In this document: one piece after another, positions 61,889-64,000 of the stretch
Position numbering within the stretch: the stretch's first letter is position 1
Layout: every line of letters starts with the position of its first letter
Origin: Alphaproteobacteria bacterium LSUCC0396
Lineage (GTDB): Bacteria > Pseudomonadota > Alphaproteobacteria > Puniceispirillales > Puniceispirillaceae
DNA length: 64,000 bases
NCBI GenBank assembly: GCA_041228345.1
Contig: CP166131.1
Location: 744,001-808,000 of the forward strand
Reading direction: 5' to 3'
Program-made: the position numbers and the translations under genes
Notes under the pieces: generated by a model
What the model was told of the DNA's origin: nothing
Database searches by the model: none
What the model saw: the letters and a program-made list of their open reading frames with translations, nothing else

Positions 61889-63290
61889 CACGTGCCGCCT
61901 CCGCTCCTGCAATGCGGCCAAAGACGCCGCCGATTGTCATGCCAATTCCGCCCAAATACCCTTGGCCAAGAACATTTCCGGCCATAATTTCACCGGCAGC
62001 AAAAAGATTTGCCGCAGGCCTGCCATCCTGCATCAAAACCTGCGCCCGATCATTCACCGCAACCCCCATATAGGTAAAGGTAATCCCTGGTCGCAGCGGG
62101 TATCCGTAGAAAGGCGGCTTTTGAAGTGGTGCCGACCAATTGGTTTTTTCCGGGGTCAGGCCAGTCGTGGCTTTGCCATCGAGTATCATCTGGTCGATCG
62201 GGCCAGAGGGACAGGCTGCATTGAACGCATCAATCGTTTTCTTTGCCGCAGTGGGATCAATGCCGAGCTGGCTTGCCAGCCCCTCAATCGTATCGTCAAC
62301 AATCGGTGTAAAGACCGAAGGCATGAACCGTTCCACCCCTTCAGAGTCAACGATTGCATAGGCAATTTGATCCGGCTGCGCGGCCACCAAACGCCCCCAG
62401 ATCGCATAGCGCTTTGGCCAAAAATCTTCACCCTCGTCATAGAATCGCTCAGCGCTATTATTAAGCACCACACCAAACGGAACCCCATCAACGCGGCTGG
62501 CAATTCCGCCATCATATTTCGGCGCGCGGGCGTCAATTGCCACTGCATGGCATTGATCAAGCGCACCCACCGGCTGTGCCCCACGATCAAGCAACACGCG
62601 CAACACTCTGCCTTTATTATACGGCGTGCCGCGAACCAGAAAATTCTTGGCGGCGTCTCCCCAGCCCTCGGCCAGCCAATCGAGATCAGCCTCAAACCCG
62701 CCTGCCGCGGTAATAAGCTGTTTGCAACGGATACGATGCGATTGACCCTGCCAAGAAACGTCAACCGACTCACAAAAGCCGTTTTCAAGCGCAATATCGG
62801 TTACTTCAGCCTCATAGATGAACTGCACCCCAACCGACTCCGCATGACGGCACAGGCTGTTCAGCATTGCCCGGCCACCGCCAAGGAAAAAGGCATTCGT
62901 ATGGTTCAGGTTTAATGTGCCAGATAAGGCGGTTTGGAATCTGACCCCGCGCTCAATCAACCATTCCATCAACGCTTGTGAACTTTCCAATGTTAGTTTT
63001 GCAAGATGCTCATTTGTAACGCCTTTGGTAACCCTCATAAGGTCATCCCAATATTCCTCAAAGGTGTAGCGATCCGACATAACATCTGTTGGCTCGTCAT
63101 GAACCGAGCGAAGGTTTCGAGTATGCCGCGTATTGCCACCACGGAATTCGCGAGGTGCGGTCTCTATAACCAAAATTGAACACCCACGCTCAGCGGCGGT
63201 AATAGCTGCGCAAACGCCAGCATTTCCACCGCCAATAACCACGATATCCCACGATCTTTCAAAAAGAGACTGACTGTCGTTATCTAACAT
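61875..63290 (-). CDS. tcuA: FAD-dependent tricarballylate dehydrogenase TcuA
   Basis: Oxidises tricarballylate to cis-aconitate. The 471-residue protein belongs to the fumarate reductase/succinate dehydrogenase flavoprotein family: DIVVIGGGNAGVCAAITAAE, EFRGGNTRHTRNLRSVHD, KGVTNEHLAKL and the C-terminal FAD motif NLFAAGEIMAGNVLGQGYLG. Cotranscribed with tcuB and divergent from a GntR gene. A tcuC transporter is not in the window. Other tricarboxylates are possible substrates. Confidence 0.9.
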   Translation of the reverse strand: MLDNDSQSLFERSWDIVVIGGGNAGVCAAITAAERGCSILVIETAPREFRGGNTRHTRNLRSVHDEPTDVMSDRYTFEEYWDDLMRVTKGVTNEHLAKLTLESSQALMEWLIERGVRFQTALSGTLNLNHTNAFFLGGGRAMLNSLCRHAESVGVQFIYEAEVTDIALENGFCESVDVSWQGQSHRIRCKQLITAAGGFEADLDWLAEGWGDAAKNFLVRGTPYNKGRVLRVLLDRGAQPVGALDQCHAVAIDARAPKYDGGIASRVDGVPFGVVLNNSAERFYDEGEDFWPKRYAIWGRLVAAQPDQIAYAIVDSEGVERFMPSVFTPIVDDTIEGLASQLGIDPTAAKKTIDAFNAACPSGPIDQMILDGKATTGLTPEKTNWSAPLQKPPFYGYPLRPGITFTYMGVAVNDRAQVLMQDGRPAANLFAAGEIMAGNVLGQGYLGGIGMTIGGVFGRIAGAEAARVLNR

Positions 63291-63307
63291 TCAGGGCGCC
63301 TTGATCT

Positions 63308-63329
63308 ATTGCATACATTTGCATACAAT
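63308..63329. promoter_or_regulatory. GntR operator candidate between tcuA and its regulator
   Basis: Two copies of TTGCATACA lie 10 bases apart (63309-63317 and 63319-63327). Together they make an imperfect 22-base palindrome in which ATTG-AT-CA and TG-AT-CAAT match by symmetry. It sits in the 59-base divergent gap, 20 bases before the GntR start, as expected for an FCD-type GntR site. Confidence 0.6.
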
Positions 63330-63349
63330 ATACGAAAGAGGAGGCGTTC

Positions 63350-64000
63350 ATGTCAACAGACTGGGCGGCACATGACCTAATTGTACAGGATCATTACGGC
63401 AACAATCTATCGGCGACGGCGCGGATAAGGCATATTCTGCTGGCGGCGATTACGGCGGGTGATATTGGACCGGGTGCGCGGCTAAAAGAAATTGACCTTG
63501 GGCAAAAGCTAGGGGTCAGCCGGACCCCGCTTCGCGAAGCTATTGCAGGGCTCAAGGCTGAGGGCATTCTGTCGATCGGTGACGATGGTGGGCTGCGGGT
63601 GCGCAAGCTTGGCTATCAGGACATCCACGCGCTCTATCAATTCCGCACCGAATTGGAAGCGATGGCGGCCGCGTTGGCCGCAACACAAGCAAGCCCAGCC
63701 GAACGAGAATTTATTGCCGAGATCAGAGCTCGCGAAACGAGCCTTGTCATTGCAGACAGTGATCCGGCAGCTCTTGCCAAAATCAACGGTCAGTTTCATC
63801 AATCGATCGCTCTTGCCAGTCACAATTCTTTTCTGATCGAAACCTTGCAGCGCCTCAGCACCCTGATGGTTTTGCTTGGCCCGACCGCCTATAGCCTGAG
63901 CGTGCGTGTGCGTGAAATCGGCACCGAACATGATGCGATAAATGCCGCCATTCAGACGCATGATCCAGTCGCAGCCAAGCTGGCAGCCGGAACGCATTTA
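63350..64000 (+). CDS. GntR-family regulator (FadR/FCD subfamily), 3' end outside window
   Basis: The first 217 codons of a FadR-type regulator run to the window edge without a stop. The winged helix shows RIRHILLAAITAGDIGPGAR, LKEIDLGQKLGVSRTPLREA and GLRVRKL. The FCD ligand domain follows, with QFRTELEAMAAALA and metal-ligand candidates in NGQFHQSIALASHN and EIGTEHDAINAAI. GAGGAGG lies 6 bases before ATG 63350. It is divergent from tcuAB and probably regulates it. Confidence 0.9.
   Translation, partial: MSTDWAAHDLIVQDHYGNNLSATARIRHILLAAITAGDIGPGARLKEIDLGQKLGVSRTPLREAIAGLKAEGILSIGDDGGLRVRKLGYQDIHALYQFRTELEAMAAALAATQASPAEREFIAEIRARETSLVIADSDPAALAKINGQFHQSIALASHNSFLIETLQRLSTLMVLLGPTAYSLSVRVREIGTEHDAINAAIQTHDPVAAKLAAGTHL

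Overview
The window reads as chromosomal DNA of a free-living marine alphaproteobacterium. The order prs-rplY-pth-ychF, the petABC operon, the DUF6111/CCA pair, DUF1285, TauE with a TIGR02186 partner, and the protein sequences themselves fit Alphaproteobacteria. DMSP demethylation (dmdA), dihydroxypropanesulfonate oxidation (hpsNOP) and tricarballylate use (tcuAB) point to a planktonic heterotroph, plausibly of the SAR116/Puniceispirillales group. That placement is inference; I could not run a search. No rRNA, tRNA, CRISPR, prophage or insertion sequence was recognised.

Layout. 1-17 kb is mostly housekeeping: ribosome and nucleotide genes (prs partial, rplY, pth, ychF), the cytochrome bc1 operon, hemF, tRNA nucleotidyltransferase, a Nudix CoA pyrophosphatase, an ArsR/TauE/TIGR02186 unit, a stress protein, a periplasmic cyclophilin, RarD, a cold-shock gene with a marked 5' UTR hairpin, and a cation/proton antiporter. 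17-39 kb is a long, mostly minus-strand catabolic region. It holds dmdA, threonine aldolase, a ferredoxin-reductase-like flavoprotein and a HAD phosphatase. Next comes a set matching the reductive nicotinate pathway: a molybdenum hydroxylase of two polypeptides, 6-hydroxynicotinate reductase, enamidase, a tungsten-type aldehyde:ferredoxin oxidoreductase, UPF0280, DUF1185 and a MarR regulator. After that come a DUF606 transporter, a NIPSNAP protein, a DapA-like aldolase and a branched-chain-type ABC transporter of visibly lower GC.

39-44 kb carries a flavin monooxygenase with an enol-lactonase-like hydrolase, a glutathione transferase and an aminotransferase. 44-51.4 kb is a peptidoglycan recycling island on alternating strands: a GH84-type hexosaminidase, a PIG-L deacetylase, anmK, murQ, a leaderless-secretion YkuD enzyme, ampG, an NlpC/P60 peptidase and a T7-lysozyme-type amidase. 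The GH84 enzyme may stand in for NagZ. 51.5-54.2 kb has a HAD phosphatase, gloA-gloB and a Rap1a/Tai-like gene broken by an in-frame TAA.

54-64 kb has hpsN-hpsO-hpsP for 2,3-dihydroxypropane-1-sulfonate, a TerC protein coupled to a GMC oxidoreductase with a divergent IclR regulator, and tcuA-tcuB with a divergent GntR regulator cut off by the window end. The most interesting systems are the nicotinate-type cluster, where the aldehyde oxidoreductase could regenerate the reduced ferredoxin used by the ring reductase, and the GH84-based murein recycling island.
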